Assembly (NCBI GenBank): GCA_902801475.1
Contig: CADCIO010000006.1
Location: 27,762-91,761, forward strand
Length of the DNA: 64,000 bases
Reading direction: 5' to 3'
DNA from: an uncultured Bacteroidales bacterium
GTDB lineage: Bacteria; Bacteroidota; Bacteroidia; Bacteroidales; Bacteroidaceae
A program made the position numbers and the translations under genes. The first letter of the stretch is position 1. Every line of letters begins with the position of its first letter. The notes under the pieces are model-generated. The model was not told where the DNA came from and searched no databases. It was given only the letters and a program-made list of their open reading frames with translations. Shown here in pieces: positions 37,623 through 47,084 of the stretch.

Positions 37623-40322
37623 TCACCCTCTTCCCGAATTCTCAATCAACTCTTTTACCAACTCATTCAATCGCTTTGCTCCCATCAATTGCTCAATGGT
37701 CAGGTGCATTCTGTATCGCCAATAATGCCTTGGTTTGGCAGGAATATTGATTCTTTCTCCATTCGGGTCTGGCAATCTCAGTTCTTCATCCATAGACAAC
37801 CAGTCCTGCAATGACAGCAAGGTCAGTGCTGATGGACAGAATAGGTGTGCTGACACGATCTCCTCACACAGCCATCCTGGAGCAGGGTGGGGAGCTGTAC
37901 CGTCCTTGTACAGGGCATTGTTGTAGAACTGTTGTGCTCTGTCCAAATCCTCATCCCACCACTGACGCAATGGTGGCATGTCGTGTGTGGCAATGGTGGC
38001 AACTGAACGGTAAGGGTTCTCCCACAGATGTCCAAATTGCAAGTAGGGGGATTTTGGCATCGTCTGGATCTCCAACGACAGCATCTTCAGGTCATTCATC
38101 ACCCATCCCACACTCTCTGGCACCATACCGAGGTCTTCTGCACATACCAACATCCTGGTTGATTGTGTCAGGATAGGCAGTTTCTTCATGGCCTCATCAT
38201 ACCAGAATTTGTTATGACGGTGATAATAATACTCATTATACAGGCAGTTGAAAGCCTCCTTCTCATGCAAGAGCAACGACTCATACACATAATCTTTCTG
38301 TGCAGAGATACGGGGATGATACTTTTCTGGTTGCTTCCTGTCAGGGATGAAAAGCACACACGATGCCAAGTCATACAACCCGTCCCTCAATGCGATGCTG
38401 TCCTCATCCGTCTTTCCGAAAAAGGCTGCTTCAATCTTGCGTTGGCTGGCATATTCATCTTTCAGGTCATATCGCCCATCAGAACGAGTTTTCAGATAGA
38501 TGCTCTTCACGAGATCCTTCCGATAACCAAAAATCTGATCTAACGTCCAATCCGTGATGTATGGACGAGTCATGTATTCGGCATTGAAGCGCATGCCATA
38601 ACTTTCTATCTCCTCCACCGTCATGGGGAGGGACGGAGAGAACTGTCCCAACAGTCCATGTACCGAATGCATCGGAATGTCCCAGATGCGGAAGAAGCCC
38701 AACACGTGGTCAATTCGGTAGGCATCAAAGTATTCTGCCATCTTTTGGAAACGTCTGATCCACCACCGATAGCCTTCCTTCGCCATGGCTTCCCAATTGT
38801 AGGTTGGGAAGCCCCAGTTCTGTCCATTTCTTGAGAAATCATCAGGAGGTGCACCAGCCTGTCCATCCAGATTGAACAGATGAGGTTCTGACCACGCTTC
38901 CACACTGTCACGTGAGATGCCGATGGGGATGTCGCCTTTGATGATGACGCCATGTTTCCGTGCCTCATTCCTCACTTCCAACAACTGCAGGTGCAATTGA
39001 TACTGCACATAATAGAAGAACGCCACCTTCTCATACGCCCCACAGCTCTTTGCTACGAGCTTCTCCACCTCTTTCTTGTTGTATTTGCTATACCTAGGCC
39101 ATTTCCCAAACTCAGCTGTCTTGTATTCATCTCTCAGATAAGAGAAGGCTGCATACGGCACCAACCAATCTTTGTTTTCTGCAAAGAAAGCCTTGAATCC
39201 GTTGCTCTCCATCACTTCCTTCCCCTCCTGGGCATACGCCATCCGCAGATACTCCATCTTCAGTGTAATGACCTGCTCATAATCCATCTCCTTCAACGCA
39301 TTCACCCGCTGTTGCTTCATCATGAATTTCTCCATCGCCAAGCGGTCTTTCAGTTTGGGCAATGCGTTCAAGTCGCAATAGAGCGGGTGCAAGGCATACA
39401 CCGAGATGGCATTGTAGGGATATGAATCTTGCCAAGTGCCCGTCGTAGTGGTGTCGTTGATGGGCAGAATCTGGATGGCATGCATCTTCGTCTTCACCAC
39501 CCACTGAATCAATGCCTTCAAATCGCCAAAGTCACCCACACCATAACTCTTTGCTGAACGTAATGAGAACACAGGAATCACCACACCTGCCACCTTCCAG
39601 CTGTCACCACTCAATGTCATACGGTCATCCGTCTTGATCCACATCTGCTTGGCTTGCAGCCTCGGACACAGCAACTTTCTGTTCTCTCCCTCTTCCCAGC
39701 GCAAGATGTTATTCTGTGCATCCACCACCACATATTTATATTCCACCTCTTCAAACAGCATATCCGCATCGATGTTCACAGCCCATTCCTGCAAGTTGAT
39801 GAGTGCCATTCGCTTTGCACGTTTCCATTCGCCTAACTGAGGTGTGTTACCACATACCGCTAACCATTCCCCCTTTTTCAGCCGAGGCTCCACCACACGC
39901 AACTGCAGGGTAGAAGAGTACAGCGTTTCCAGGGCATCGCATCCATCAGCCACTGCCCCTACGCATTCCGTATAGGCAGATGAGAATAGCGGTTGATCTT
40001 CAGGAATTGGACGCCACTTGTCACTCAACACATAATTGTTGGTCACCCCATCAAACTTCACCTTGTGGGGTGCCACCTCCCATTCTGTCCAAACCAGTTT
40101 CCCGTCGCGATACATCGCATACTTATATTCAATGCCCACCTCTTTGATAGGCGAAGAAATCTCCAATGTCATGTCACCATCCCACATCTTGCCATCTTGA
40201 GTCCCCAACGGCAACTCATCCACAGCCTTCTTCTGACCATGCTTATCTACAACCCAGAGTTGTACACGCAAATCTTCCCCCCACCGGGTACGATACTCTA
40301 TGTTAAAATGAATCTTCATCAT
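37623..40322 (-). CDS. malQ: 4-alpha-glucanotransferase with N-terminal starch-binding region
   Basis: The protein has 899 residues. The first 250 or so look like one or two CBM20-like starch-binding domains (IEYRTRWGEDLRVQLW; PRLKKGEWLAVCGNTPQLGEW). The GH77 catalytic domain follows, with the nucleophile Asp near 536 in AYRIDHVLGFFRIW, the acid/base Glu near 727 in VCAEDLGMVPESV, and the third acid in IATHDMPPLRQWW. It transfers maltodextrin chains in glycogen/starch metabolism in the cytoplasm; no signal peptide. Two ATGs are adjacent at 40322 and 40319. Confidence 0.93.
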   Translation of the reverse strand: MMKIHFNIEYRTRWGEDLRVQLWVVDKHGQKKAVDELPLGTQDGKMWDGDMTLEISSPIKEVGIEYKYAMYRDGKLVWTEWEVAPHKVKFDGVTNNYVLSDKWRPIPEDQPLFSSAYTECVGAVADGCDALETLYSSTLQLRVVEPRLKKGEWLAVCGNTPQLGEWKRAKRMALINLQEWAVNIDADMLFEEVEYKYVVVDAQNNILRWEEGENRKLLCPRLQAKQMWIKTDDRMTLSGDSWKVAGVVIPVFSLRSAKSYGVGDFGDLKALIQWVVKTKMHAIQILPINDTTTTGTWQDSYPYNAISVYALHPLYCDLNALPKLKDRLAMEKFMMKQQRVNALKEMDYEQVITLKMEYLRMAYAQEGKEVMESNGFKAFFAENKDWLVPYAAFSYLRDEYKTAEFGKWPRYSKYNKKEVEKLVAKSCGAYEKVAFFYYVQYQLHLQLLEVRNEARKHGVIIKGDIPIGISRDSVEAWSEPHLFNLDGQAGAPPDDFSRNGQNWGFPTYNWEAMAKEGYRWWIRRFQKMAEYFDAYRIDHVLGFFRIWDIPMHSVHGLLGQFSPSLPMTVEEIESYGMRFNAEYMTRPYITDWTLDQIFGYRKDLVKSIYLKTRSDGRYDLKDEYASQRKIEAAFFGKTDEDSIALRDGLYDLASCVLFIPDRKQPEKYHPRISAQKDYVYESLLLHEKEAFNCLYNEYYYHRHNKFWYDEAMKKLPILTQSTRMLVCAEDLGMVPESVGWVMNDLKMLSLEIQTMPKSPYLQFGHLWENPYRSVATIATHDMPPLRQWWDEDLDRAQQFYNNALYKDGTAPHPAPGWLCEEIVSAHLFCPSALTLLSLQDWLSMDEELRLPDPNGERINIPAKPRHYWRYRMHLTIEQLMGAKRLNELVKELIENSGRG

Positions 40323-40341
40323 AATTATTCTTTTTGATTTG

Positions 40342-40419
40342 CAAAGATAAGTATATTCTCACACAAAACCAAAATAAAATGATTTTTATTTTTCATTCTC
40401 CTATTTATTCGTACCTTTG
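40342..40419. promoter_or_regulatory. Divergent promoters of malQ and upxY
   Basis: The minus-strand TATCTTTG at 40342-40349 serves malQ, 20 bases from its start. The plus-strand TACCTTTG at 40412-40419 serves upxY and leaves a 69-base leader. That leader is copied at 43105-43172. Confidence 0.7.
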
Positions 40420-40488
40420 CACTTCAAAAGCCCATCACTCTTGTATTCCGTGCGAGAAAAAGGCATTTCCAATAGATTAATAAAGTAT

Positions 40489-41085
40489 ATGAATATCAAT
40501 TCTCCAAAGGATTCTCAGGTTCCGCCAGTTCATCAACTTGATGACACCGCAGGCGTTCCAAACCGCCGGTGGTATGTCGCCATTGTTGGCAGAAATACAG
40601 AGAAAGCCTGTCGTGAAAGACTGACTGCCCTGGGCTATGAATCCTATGTGGCAACGCAAATGGAGACACGTGTTTGGCGTACTGGACAGAAGAAACAAGT
40701 GGAGCGTGTGCTCATCTCCAACCTCCTCTTCACCCACGTCACTGAACGTGAACGTCTGGAAATCGTCAAACTTCCCTATATCAACTACTTCATGACGGAC
40801 AAGTCTGGTCGTACCAATGACTTCGGACGTCATCCCCTGGCAATCATCCCCGACAGTCAGATGGACATGCTCCGTTTCATGCTCTACCACGCTGACAGTC
40901 CTGTCACCTTCACCTCTGAGCGCCTCCGTCTGGGTGACCATATCCGTGTTGTTCGTGGTCAACTTTCTGGTTTTGAAGGATATGTAGCAAAGGAAGGCAA
41001 CCAGACCCACTTGGTGGTCCGTATTGATTTCCTTGGCTCCGCTTTGGTTTCCATCTCTCCAGATGACCTCGAAAAAATTGTGTAA
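40489..41085 (+). CDS. UpxY-family transcription antiterminator
   Basis: The protein has 198 residues, starting at MNINSPKDSQ; an in-frame ATG further up lies within the -7 box, so it cannot be used. A NusG N-terminal domain (RRWYVAIVGRNTEKACRERL to about 125) is followed by a KOW-type domain (LGDHIRVVRGQLSGFEGYVAKEG). UpxY proteins in Bacteroides let RNA polymerase read through the leader of their own capsule locus. Here the next gene is a metallophosphoesterase, and the polysaccharide genes begin only at 43317 behind a copy of this gene's promoter and leader. Confidence 0.88.
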   Translation: MNINSPKDSQVPPVHQLDDTAGVPNRRWYVAIVGRNTEKACRERLTALGYESYVATQMETRVWRTGQKKQVERVLISNLLFTHVTERERLEIVKLPYINYFMTDKSGRTNDFGRHPLAIIPDSQMDMLRFMLYHADSPVTFTSERLRLGDHIRVVRGQLSGFEGYVAKEGNQTHLVVRIDFLGSALVSISPDDLEKIV

Positions 41086-41113
41086 CAATTCAGATTAAAA
41101 AATACTGAGAGAA

Positions 41114-42994
41114 ATGAAATTTTGTAGATTTTATGTGGTGTTTTTACTTTTATTGCTGTTTTGCAAGAATTGGGTCCAGACCAAAGTGGTGGTACTGAGC
41201 GACACGCATGTGATGGCACCCGATTTATTGGTCAATGATGGTACGGCATGGCAGAATTATTTGGCAGCAGACCGCAAAATGGTTGATAATAGTAAGGTGC
41301 TGTTCGACAATATGATAGAAAAAATCAAGACAGACATCAAACCGGATTTCGTGTTCATTACGGGTGACTTGACGAAGGATGGCGAAAAACTGAGTCATCT
41401 GTATGTGAAGGGGAAACTTGATGAATTAAAGGCCGCAGGTATTCAGACGTTAGTGATTCCTGGCAATCATGACCGTGGAACGAATGGTAATGCTGTATAT
41501 TATAATGGTGACGATAAGACACCTGCTGAAGTGGCGGACAATGATTATTTTGCCATGACTTATGCTAATTATGGCTATGGCTCATCCTCAGAACGTGAGG
41601 CGACCTCGCTGACTTATGTTTGTGAACCGATGGATGGTCTTGTTGTCATCGGCATTGATTCAGGTAAAGATGCTAAGGTGTCTGCTACAACACTTGATTG
41701 GGTGTGTAATAAAGCACGGATTGCTACAGCCGCAGGGAAGCAGGTGGTGGCATTGATGCATCATTCGTTAGTGCCTCATTTCTATGGCACGGACAAATTT
41801 GTAGAGACCTCGGTGATTGACGATTATGCCACGGCGCGTAACGCTTTGGCTGATGCTGGTATCCAAGTGGTCTTCACTGGACATTTTCATACGTCAGACA
41901 TCGCCAAGGCATATAACGCAGATCTCTCCAAGGTCATCTACGACATATCCACAGGCTCACTGATCTCCTATCCATGTGACTATCGTGAGGTGATGCTAAG
42001 TGGAGATTTGACCACATTGAGTATCACGACTGGGCACATTACAGAATTGGACGGTGATTTGGAGTTTGGCAATACTGCAAAGAATAGGTTGAAGACAAGT
42101 GTGGAGAATATCGTTGCTTCAAGTGGTTATAGTTTCATCAAAACTCAAGCTGCAGATGCTTTCATTGCCCATGCTGAAGGGAATGAACATGAATCTTCTG
42201 ATGCAGCATCGACTTTGAGTACGTTATTGTCTTATGCTAAGGTTGCACGTATTTTAGGGATTGTTCCCAAAGCTACTATTACAGATATGGAAAAGATGGC
42301 GAATAGTATGCTTAAAGATATCAGCGCTTATGGAGAAGAGGGGCGGGAAAATCAAACGGATGACCTTTCTTTGGTTATTTCCATGCCGAAATTTTCCACA
42401 ATATCCTTAACAATGAATGCTTTGGGTATAATGACATATGCAGGTTTTCATGCTCTCGACTTTTCTGCAGTCGAGGGGTTGATGGCTTACTATGCCAGTG
42501 ATTTTACGGAAAAAACATCAACATTAACCATGAAGCCTGTGTGTATTGCTTCGAAAGGTGCAGGACTGATGCTTGTGGGCGCAGCTGGCACCACCTATTC
42601 CGTGCCCATCACTACGGTGGCTGCGGATGATATGAGCAGCAATCTGCTGAAAGGTGTCATTTCCGCAGTAAATGTATCTACCACTGATGGTATCTACACT
42701 AATTACATCTTGGCTAACGGTAGTAATGGCGTCGGATGGTATAGGCTTTCCTCCGAAGGTAAACTGAAGGCAAATAGTGCCTATCTGCAATTGCCTACCA
42801 GCAGTGTGAGTGCTCCCATACGAGTTGTGTATGAAGATAAACCAACCTCTGTCTCTGCTTCTGAGATTGCAGATAATCAACAGGATAAGACCGAATTCTG
42901 GTACACCATGACAGGTGTAAAACTCAAAGGGGAACCAACAGAGAGTGGTTTGTACATCATGGGAAAGAAAAGGGCTTATCTTAATGTCAAATGA
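41114..42994 (+). CDS. Secreted calcineurin-like metallophosphoesterase
   Basis: The protein has 626 residues with an N-terminal signal segment (FYVVFLLLLLFC). The metal-binding motifs are in order: VLSDTH, ITGDLTKDG, PGNHDRG, MHHS and FTGHFHTSD. A second region of about 300 residues has no recognised motif. The C-terminus (FWYTMTGVKLKGEPTESGLYIMGKKR) resembles the short C-terminal domain of many secreted Prevotella proteins. It starts 28 bases after upxY. Whether it acts on a nucleotide, lipid or surface phosphate ester is not known. Confidence 0.85.
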   Translation: MKFCRFYVVFLLLLLFCKNWVQTKVVVLSDTHVMAPDLLVNDGTAWQNYLAADRKMVDNSKVLFDNMIEKIKTDIKPDFVFITGDLTKDGEKLSHLYVKGKLDELKAAGIQTLVIPGNHDRGTNGNAVYYNGDDKTPAEVADNDYFAMTYANYGYGSSSEREATSLTYVCEPMDGLVVIGIDSGKDAKVSATTLDWVCNKARIATAAGKQVVALMHHSLVPHFYGTDKFVETSVIDDYATARNALADAGIQVVFTGHFHTSDIAKAYNADLSKVIYDISTGSLISYPCDYREVMLSGDLTTLSITTGHITELDGDLEFGNTAKNRLKTSVENIVASSGYSFIKTQAADAFIAHAEGNEHESSDAASTLSTLLSYAKVARILGIVPKATITDMEKMANSMLKDISAYGEEGRENQTDDLSLVISMPKFSTISLTMNALGIMTYAGFHALDFSAVEGLMAYYASDFTEKTSTLTMKPVCIASKGAGLMLVGAAGTTYSVPITTVAADDMSSNLLKGVISAVNVSTTDGIYTNYILANGSNGVGWYRLSSEGKLKANSAYLQLPTSSVSAPIRVVYEDKPTSVSASEIADNQQDKTEFWYTMTGVKLKGEPTESGLYIMGKKRAYLNVK

Positions 42995-43096
42995 GAAAAG
43001 GATATGAGAAAGACACTTTTCAACTTTCAACTTTCAATTTTCAACTTTTTAACAAAATTCCTCTCCCCTAATACCTCCTATTTCCTGAATTATTCG

Positions 43097-43250
43097 TACC
43101 TTTGCACTCTAAATGCCGATCACTCATGTAATCCTTGAGAAATAGGGCATTTCAAATTGATAGATAGTGCATACGTATATCAATTCTCCAATGGACTCTC
43201 AAGTTCCGCCAGCTCAGAAAGTTGACGACGCCGTAGGCGTACCCAACCCC
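43097..43250 (+). pseudogene. upxY remnant: promoter, leader and first codons
   Basis: The stretch copies 40412-40570. TACCTTTG is at 43097-43104. The leader keeps its length (68 bases against 69) and most of its sequence. The coding part aligns with INSPKDSQVPP of upxY as INSPMDSQVPP and continues to DDAVGVPN, but the ATG has become ACG (43173-43175). After about 26 codons it breaks off into 7-base repeats. It may still serve as promoter and leader for the gene at 43317. Confidence 0.85.
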
Positions 43251-43253
43251 ATC

Positions 43254-43314
43254 TCTCACCTCTAACTTTCAACTTTCAACTTTCAGCTTTCAACTTTCAG
43301 CTTTCACCTTTCCA
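43254..43314. repeat. 7-base repeat array upstream of the phosphonate locus
   Basis: Units are TCAACTT, TCAGCTT, TCACCTT. The array joins the upxY remnant to the start codon of the next gene with only 2 bases to spare. A related array (TCAACTT type) lies at 43016-43048. Confidence 0.88.
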
Positions 43315-43316
43315 AC

Positions 43317-45128
43317 ATGCAAGCCATCATTTTAGCAGCAGGTATGGGTCGCCGTCTTGGTGAATATACCAAGAACAATACCAAATGCATGGTACCTGTG
43401 AATGGGATACCATTGATAGACCGTGTGATGCGACAGCTTTCTGAATTGCCGCTTAATAGAGTGGTCATTGTAGTTGGATATGAGGGGAAGAAATTGATGG
43501 ACTATCTTGGAAACGAGAATAATGGACTGAAGATTGAATATGTCAACAATCCCATCTACGATAAGACCAATAATATTTATTCGCTGGCATTGGCCAAGGA
43601 CAAGTTGCAAGAAGATGACACCTTGCTGATTGAGAGCGACCTGATTTTTGATGATGGGATGTTCAAGCTGTTGATTGACAATCCACATCCCAACCTCGCT
43701 CTGGTGGCTAAATATGAAAGTTGGATGGATGGTACGATGGTGAGAATTGACAATGACAACAACATCGTGAACTTTGTACCTAAGCAGGCCTTCAATTATG
43801 GAGAGGTGGACTCCTATTACAAAACAGTCAATATCTACAAATTCAGCAAAGAATTTGCACAGACGAAATATGTACCCTTCCTCGATGCTTACACCAAAGC
43901 CATTGGCAATAATGAGTATTACGAGAATGTACTGCGCATCATCTCTTTCCTGAACAGCCACGATTTGAAGGCGCTGCCCATCACCAATGAGAAGTGGTAT
44001 GAGATAGATGACAAACAAGACCTCGATATTGCGGAGGCCCTGTTTGCTGATGAAAAAGATGTATTGCGCAAGTATTATGGTCGTTATGGCGGGTTCTGGC
44101 GATTCCCCCAGATGTTGGATTATTGCTACTTGGTGAACCCCTATTTCAATGAATCTCGTATTATTGACGAGATGGAGGCATACTTCCGCACCTTAATAGC
44201 AGAATATCCATCGGGAATGAAGGTGAACACCTTGCTGGCAAGTAAGTGCTGGGGCGTGAAGGAGGAGTATATCATCCCAGGGAATGGTGCTGCAGAACTG
44301 ATCAAGGTGTTGATGGAAAAGCTCCCGGGGACTTTGGGCATCATTCGCCCAACATTTGAGGAATATCCCAATCGTCGCAAGAAGGAAGAGTTGGTCACCT
44401 ACATTCCCCAGAACAGCGACTATCGGTACACAGCCAAGGATCTGATGGATTTCTTTGGAGCCCATCATGCAGATAACCTTTTGTTGATTAATCCGGATAA
44501 TCCTTCAGGCAACTATATCCCATACGATGATGTCATCTCTTTGGCGGCATGGTGCCAGAATCAAGGAATCCGATTGATTGTGGATGAAAGCTTTGTCGAT
44601 TTCAGCATAGGTTATGAGAAAAACACCTTGCTTCACGACAGCATCTTGGAGGCTTATCCACAATTGGTGGTCATGAAGAGCATCTCCAAGAGCTATGGTG
44701 TGCCAGGCATTCGTTTAGGCATCCTGTGTTCTGCCGACAAGGAACTGATTGCCAAAATGAAGAAAGATGTCAGCATCTGGAACATCAACTCCTTTGCTGA
44801 ATACTTCATGCAGATCTTCACCAAATACGAAAAGGATTACAAACGCGCTTGCGAGAAGTTCATCGCAGAACGTGAGGACTTTGAACAGAAACTGAAAGGG
44901 ATTAGTTTCCTCCGTGTCATGCCCTCACAGGCAAACTACTTCCTGTGTGAGATATTGCCACCCAAGAATGCCAACCAATTGGTGTTGACCATGCTCAAAA
45001 AGTACAATATCCTTCTACGTGACTGTTCCGACAAGCAAGGCTTCGATGGCAAGCAGTACATGCGTATAGCAGTCCGCTGCCATGAGGACAATGCAAGACT
45101 CATCCACGCATTCAAGGAATTAGAATAA
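43317..45128 (+). CDS. Nucleotidyltransferase-aminotransferase fusion, likely phosphonate activation
   Basis: The protein has 603 residues. Residues 1-245 are a LicC-like nucleotidyltransferase: loop AIILAAGMGRRLGEYT, KCMVPVNG, acidic ESDLIFDD, and a closing segment WYEIDDKQDLDIAE. Residues 250-603 are a fold-type I PLP aminotransferase of the HisC-like class: NPDNPSGNYI, VDESFVDF, and the PLP lysine Lys458 in SISKSYGVPGIRLG. Such fusions are known next to PEP mutase genes, where the pair makes 2-aminoethylphosphonate from phosphonoacetaldehyde and activates it as the CMP ester. The same job is inferred here from the genes at 56962-61745. It is also possible that it handles another amino-phosphate. 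Confidence 0.75.
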   Translation: MQAIILAAGMGRRLGEYTKNNTKCMVPVNGIPLIDRVMRQLSELPLNRVVIVVGYEGKKLMDYLGNENNGLKIEYVNNPIYDKTNNIYSLALAKDKLQEDDTLLIESDLIFDDGMFKLLIDNPHPNLALVAKYESWMDGTMVRIDNDNNIVNFVPKQAFNYGEVDSYYKTVNIYKFSKEFAQTKYVPFLDAYTKAIGNNEYYENVLRIISFLNSHDLKALPITNEKWYEIDDKQDLDIAEALFADEKDVLRKYYGRYGGFWRFPQMLDYCYLVNPYFNESRIIDEMEAYFRTLIAEYPSGMKVNTLLASKCWGVKEEYIIPGNGAAELIKVLMEKLPGTLGIIRPTFEEYPNRRKKEELVTYIPQNSDYRYTAKDLMDFFGAHHADNLLLINPDNPSGNYIPYDDVISLAAWCQNQGIRLIVDESFVDFSIGYEKNTLLHDSILEAYPQLVVMKSISKSYGVPGIRLGILCSADKELIAKMKKDVSIWNINSFAEYFMQIFTKYEKDYKRACEKFIAEREDFEQKLKGISFLRVMPSQANYFLCEILPPKNANQLVLTMLKKYNILLRDCSDKQGFDGKQYMRIAVRCHEDNARLIHAFKELE

Positions 45129-45131
45129 TAA

Positions 45132-45415
45132 GTCGCACAGATATCACAGATGACACAGATTTTATTTCTCACAGATGGTTTTTATAAAGATCCGCAGAAA
45201 TATCAATTCTTGATGGAACGATTGATGTCGGCATAAGTATTCATAAAAACAAGCTTTTAGCATACTTCTGCCATCATCAATGACTGATTCATCTTTAGAG
45301 TGAATAAGAAGTTTGGTTTTCTTTGAAGCGTAGCTCTCATAAACTCTTCCAATAAAAACAAATTTATTTCCATCAAGAAAATATAAATCTGTGTGATCTG
45401 TGCAATCTGTGTGAC
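45132..45415. repeat. Intergenic unit capped by inverted CACAGAT/ATCTGTG repeats, copy 1
   Basis: The left end GTCGCACAGATATCACAGAT and the right end ATCTGTGCAATCTGTGTGAC are inverted copies of each other. The 99 bases at 45234-45332 are identical to 45929-46027. No ORF of note is inside. Confidence 0.75.
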
Positions 45416-45428
45416 ATAAGAAAAAAAT

Positions 45429-45800
45429 ATGACAGACAATGAATTGACATACCAGATACGTGGGGCGATATTTGAGGTGTATAATACGCTGGGTCCAGGT
45501 CTTTTGGAATCTGTCTACGAAGAAGCCTTAGTTTTTGAGCTCCAGCAGTGTGGCTTACAGGTGGATAGGCAGCTGGAGGTTCCTATTAACTATAAAGGGA
45601 ACTGTCTCAAAACACCTCTTCGTTTGGATTTACTCATCGAAAATAGGATTATCGTAGAGCTAAAGTCTGTCGAAGAGATGAAGCCCGTGTTTGCAAAACA
45701 ACTGCTTACATATTTAAGGCTGATGAATAAACCTCTTGGACTTTTAGTGAATTTCTCGTCATATAACATCAAAGAGGGTATCATTCGCATTGCGAATTAA
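45429..45800 (+). CDS. GxxExxY family protein
   Basis: The protein has 123 residues. The naming motif appears as GPGLLESVYEEAL, followed by RLDLLIENRIIVELKSVEEM, which has the D...ELK pattern of PD-(D/E)xK nucleases. The function of the family is unknown. It is flanked on both sides by repeat-capped units that share an identical 99-base stretch, which suggests that it entered the locus as a cassette. It does not fit the phosphonate pathway. Confidence 0.85.
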   Translation: MTDNELTYQIRGAIFEVYNTLGPGLLESVYEEALVFELQQCGLQVDRQLEVPINYKGNCLKTPLRLDLLIENRIIVELKSVEEMKPVFAKQLLTYLRLMNKPLGLLVNFSSYNIKEGIIRIAN

Positions 45801-45821
45801 ATCTGTGTCATCTGATAAAAG

Positions 45822-46036
45822 GTCACACAGATATCACAGATACCACAGATATATTATTCACAGATAATTTTTTATAAAGTCCCGCAGAAAGAGCAGAAAT
45901 TCTTTTGATGAGAGGATTGATGTTAGCGTAAGTATTCATAAAAACAAGCTTTTAGCATACTTCTGCCATCATCAATGACTGATTCATCTTTAGAGTGAAT
46001 AAGAAGTTTGGTTTTCTTTGAAGCGTACTGTGTGAC
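45822..46036. repeat. Intergenic unit capped by inverted CACAGAT/ATCTGTG repeats, copy 2
   Basis: It starts GTCACACAGATATCACAGAT and ends CTGTGTGAC. It shares 99 identical bases (45929-46027) with copy 1 but lacks the 80 bases that follow there. Confidence 0.75.
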
Positions 46037-46056
46037 ATAAGAAATACAGTGAACAA

Positions 46057-47076
46057 ATGAGAATAACGATTTGTGGTGGCGGAAATTTAGGACATGTTGT
46101 AGCAGGCTTCTTGTCTTCTCAAAAAGAGAATCATGTATCACTGTTGACGACAAGACCTCGCGAGTGGGCTTCAGAGATAGAGGTTGTTGATTGTAGCGGG
46201 AAAGTGTTTCATGGGAAATTGGAACAGATTTCAGCTAGGGCATCAGAAGTGATCAATGGCAGAGACTTGGTGATTGTATGTCTTCCAGGATTCGCCATTC
46301 ATGATGTTTTGAAGGAAATCCGTCCATATTTATCTCCAGAAACAATTGTAGGTACGGTCGTTTCGAGTACGGGGTTCTTTTTTGAAGCCATGCAAATTCT
46401 CCCTGAGAATCAGGCTCTTTTCGGTTTTCAGCGAGTTCCATTCATTTCTCGCATCATTGATTATGGTCATTCTGCAGCATTGAAGGGTTATAAAGAGTCG
46501 TTGAGTGTGGCAGTGGAACAAACTGCAGATAAGGAAAGAGTCAGAAGTCTATTGGAAGAACTTTTTTGTGCTCCTACCAAGTTGCTCGATAGCTACTATG
46601 AGGTGAGTCTTTCAAATAGCAACCCTTTGCTTCACACAGCTCGGTTATACTCCCTTTGGAAGGATTGGGAACCAGGCATTTCCTATGACTCCAATCCCGG
46701 CTTTTATGAAGCGTGGACAGTAGAGACATCAGAATTGTACATTGCAATGGATAAGGAATTTCAGATATTGTTGAAATGGATAGGTGTCAAGGAAGGTGCA
46801 ATTCCTTCTGTTTTACAATATTATGAAAGTAGTGATGCCGAGTCATTAACGAAGAAGATCAGTTCTATACCAGCTTTTCAGGGTATAGCTTCGCCCATGA
46901 AAGCTGATAAGAATGGCAAATATGAGCCAGATTTTAGTAGTCGCTATTTTACAGAAGATTTTCCATATGGAATGAGGTTTATTGTAGAGGTGGCAGAGAA
47001 GAACCAAACAGAAGTGCCAATGATTCAGCATGTGTATAACTGGGGCATGAAAATGATCCGTCAATATGGAATTTGA
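46057..47076 (+). CDS. Opine dehydrogenase-like NAD(P) enzyme
   Basis: The protein has 339 residues. The N-terminus MRITICGGGNLGHVVAGF is a Rossmann dinucleotide site. The C-terminal helical domain has SNSNPLLHTARLYSLW and SRYFTEDFPYGMRF, the pattern of the octopine/nopaline dehydrogenase family. These enzymes join a 2-oxo acid to an amine by reductive condensation. Position between the two phosphonate gene groups suggests that the amine could be 2-aminoethylphosphonate or an amino acid used to decorate the polysaccharide; this is inference. A remnant of a similar 3' end lies at 56421-56447. Confidence 0.8.
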   Translation: MRITICGGGNLGHVVAGFLSSQKENHVSLLTTRPREWASEIEVVDCSGKVFHGKLEQISARASEVINGRDLVIVCLPGFAIHDVLKEIRPYLSPETIVGTVVSSTGFFFEAMQILPENQALFGFQRVPFISRIIDYGHSAALKGYKESLSVAVEQTADKERVRSLLEELFCAPTKLLDSYYEVSLSNSNPLLHTARLYSLWKDWEPGISYDSNPGFYEAWTVETSELYIAMDKEFQILLKWIGVKEGAIPSVLQYYESSDAESLTKKISSIPAFQGIASPMKADKNGKYEPDFSSRYFTEDFPYGMRFIVEVAEKNQTEVPMIQHVYNWGMKMIRQYGI

Positions 47077-47084
47077 ACAATAAG

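Noticed and set aside
41114..45128. The metallophosphoesterase as part of the phosphonate pathway (phosphonatase-like)
   Set aside because: It is a secreted calcineurin-type phosphoesterase, unrelated to C-P bond enzymes, and lies upstream of the second promoter.
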